6,286 nt of DNA, taken from contig CANJFK010000073.1 in assembly GCA_947473535.1 (NCBI GenBank), forward strand, positions 1 through 6,286, written 5' to 3'. The translations under genes and the position numbers were made by a program. Source of the stretch: Legionellaceae bacterium (GTDB lineage Bacteria > Pseudomonadota > Gammaproteobacteria > Legionellales > Legionellaceae). The notes under the pieces were generated by a model that was not told the origin of the DNA, made no database searches, and saw only the letters and a list, made by a program, of their open reading frames with translations. How positions within the stretch are numbered: position 1 is the stretch's first letter; every line of letters starts with the position of its first letter. Of this stretch, positions 5,805 to 6,286 are shown one piece after another.

Positions 5805-5833
5805 TGTATAATTTATTAATGAACAATCGTCAA
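5805..5833 (-). promoter_or_regulatory. Sigma70-type promoter for the ubi-tat operon
   Basis: On the minus strand TTGACG (5828-5833; consensus TTGACA) and TATACA (5805-5810; consensus TATAAT) are separated by exactly 17 bp. The predicted start is near 5798, giving a leader of about 165 nt to the ATG at 5633, most of it the palindromic repeat. The -35 box contains the TGA stop of the DUF1841 gene. It is the best promoter match I see in the window; readthrough from DUF1841 is also possible. Confidence 0.7.
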
Positions 5834-6270
5834 GATTTTTCCGCTAGTAGTTGTTGACAAGCGGCTAAATAAACCACTTCGTCCGGCATGCATTGGTTAC
5901 GCTGCGCAAGCCATAAACACTCGCCAAGATGCTCCATGATTAAATGTTCGACCATTGAGACATCATTGTATTTATTGACGAGCTGTTGATAAATGGCTGT
6001 TATGCCAACCGGTCTGTTCGTGGCTAATTGGTCTCGAATCGCCAAATGTAGCCCCATGTGCAAAAACGGGTTGGATTGCCCTAATTCAGGAAAATAAGTT
6101 TGAGTTTGTTGTGTTGTATTGGCTTCAAGTAAGGCATGGTATTCCGGGTGCATTAGGATGACATCAACCAGTTGCTTTTCTAGCGCGAGCAAGGGTTTAT
6201 TTTGTCGGTAATGATGCCAACTGGTATAAAATAGTTGTCTTGTGTCTTGAGTCTTGTCACCGTAAAACAT
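5830..6270 (-). CDS. DUF1841 family protein
   Basis: A 146-residue, probably cytoplasmic protein with no signal peptide or membrane span. It matches the DUF1841 pattern as I remember it: an N-terminal MFYGDKTQDTRQLFYTSW segment, VILMHPEYHALLE (37-49), GQSNPFLHMGLHLAIRDQ (64-81), then MVEHLIMEHLGECLWLAQRN (106-125). The function of the family is unknown to me. Conserved-looking histidines (41, 45, 71, 75, 109, 114) with nearby glutamates could bind a metal, which is an inference only. The start at 6270 fits the usual MFYG beginning; only 16 bases upstream are visible and the ribosome site is weak (GGAA about 12 nt away). The gene lies 196 bp upstream of the exported-protein gene in the same direction, with a promoter in between, so it is probably a separate unit. 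Confidence 0.88.
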   Translation of the reverse strand: MFYGDKTQDTRQLFYTSWHHYRQNKPLLALEKQLVDVILMHPEYHALLEANTTQQTQTYFPELGQSNPFLHMGLHLAIRDQLATNRPVGITAIYQQLVNKYNDVSMVEHLIMEHLGECLWLAQRNQCMPDEVVYLAACQQLLAEKS

Positions 6271-6286
6271 GGTTGTATTCAGTTCC

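Noticed and set aside
1..6286. CRISPR arrays, tRNA or rRNA genes, phage or transposase genes
   Set aside because: There are no regularly spaced direct repeats, no tRNA-like cloverleaf that I could recognise, and no frame resembling an integrase, transposase or phage protein.

Overview
The window looks like a chromosomal segment from a gammaproteobacterium. The order DUF1841 - small exported protein - ubiE - ubiJ - ubiB - tatA - tatB, the very short TatA and TatB, the AT-leaning base composition and the intergenic palindromes fit the Legionella/Coxiella side of that class (Legionellales). This placement rests on recalled gene order and protein resemblance, not on a search. Every gene I can support lies on the minus strand.

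Right to left, in the direction of transcription: a DUF1841 protein of unknown function (5830-6270) is followed by a gap holding a good sigma70-type promoter (5805-5833) and a long imperfect palindrome (5653-5786). Next comes a tightly packed cluster: a 99-residue acidic Sec-exported protein of unknown function (5334-5633), ubiE (4571-5323), ubiJ (3940-4557), ubiB (2304-3953), tatA (2108-2272, only 54 codons) and tatB (1881-2111). Overlaps or gaps of 31 bp or less indicate one transcript with translational coupling. UbiE is the C-methyltransferase of ubiquinone and menaquinone synthesis, UbiJ a lipid-binding accessory factor and UbiB an ABC1/ADCK-type ATPase of the same pathway. TatA and TatB are the membrane subunits of the twin-arginine export system. 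The ubi-tat arrangement is the classical proteobacterial one, but tatC does not follow tatB.

Beyond tatB lies a 284-bp gap (1597-1880) with a second palindrome (1765-1875) that encloses a GC-rich hairpin of a repeat type common in bacterial genomes. It is followed by a 12-TM MFS transporter (214-1596) very like E. coli KgtP, the 2-oxoglutarate/H+ symporter. The final 213 bp hold a third long nested palindrome (1-135, perhaps continuing outside the window) and a weak terminator-like hairpin, and no gene.

I see no new defence or mobile system. The points most worth a second look are the unrelated ~110-135 bp palindromes in all three sizeable gaps (one nearly filling the predicted leader of the ubi-tat operon), the acidic exported protein at the head of that operon, and the absence of tatC.
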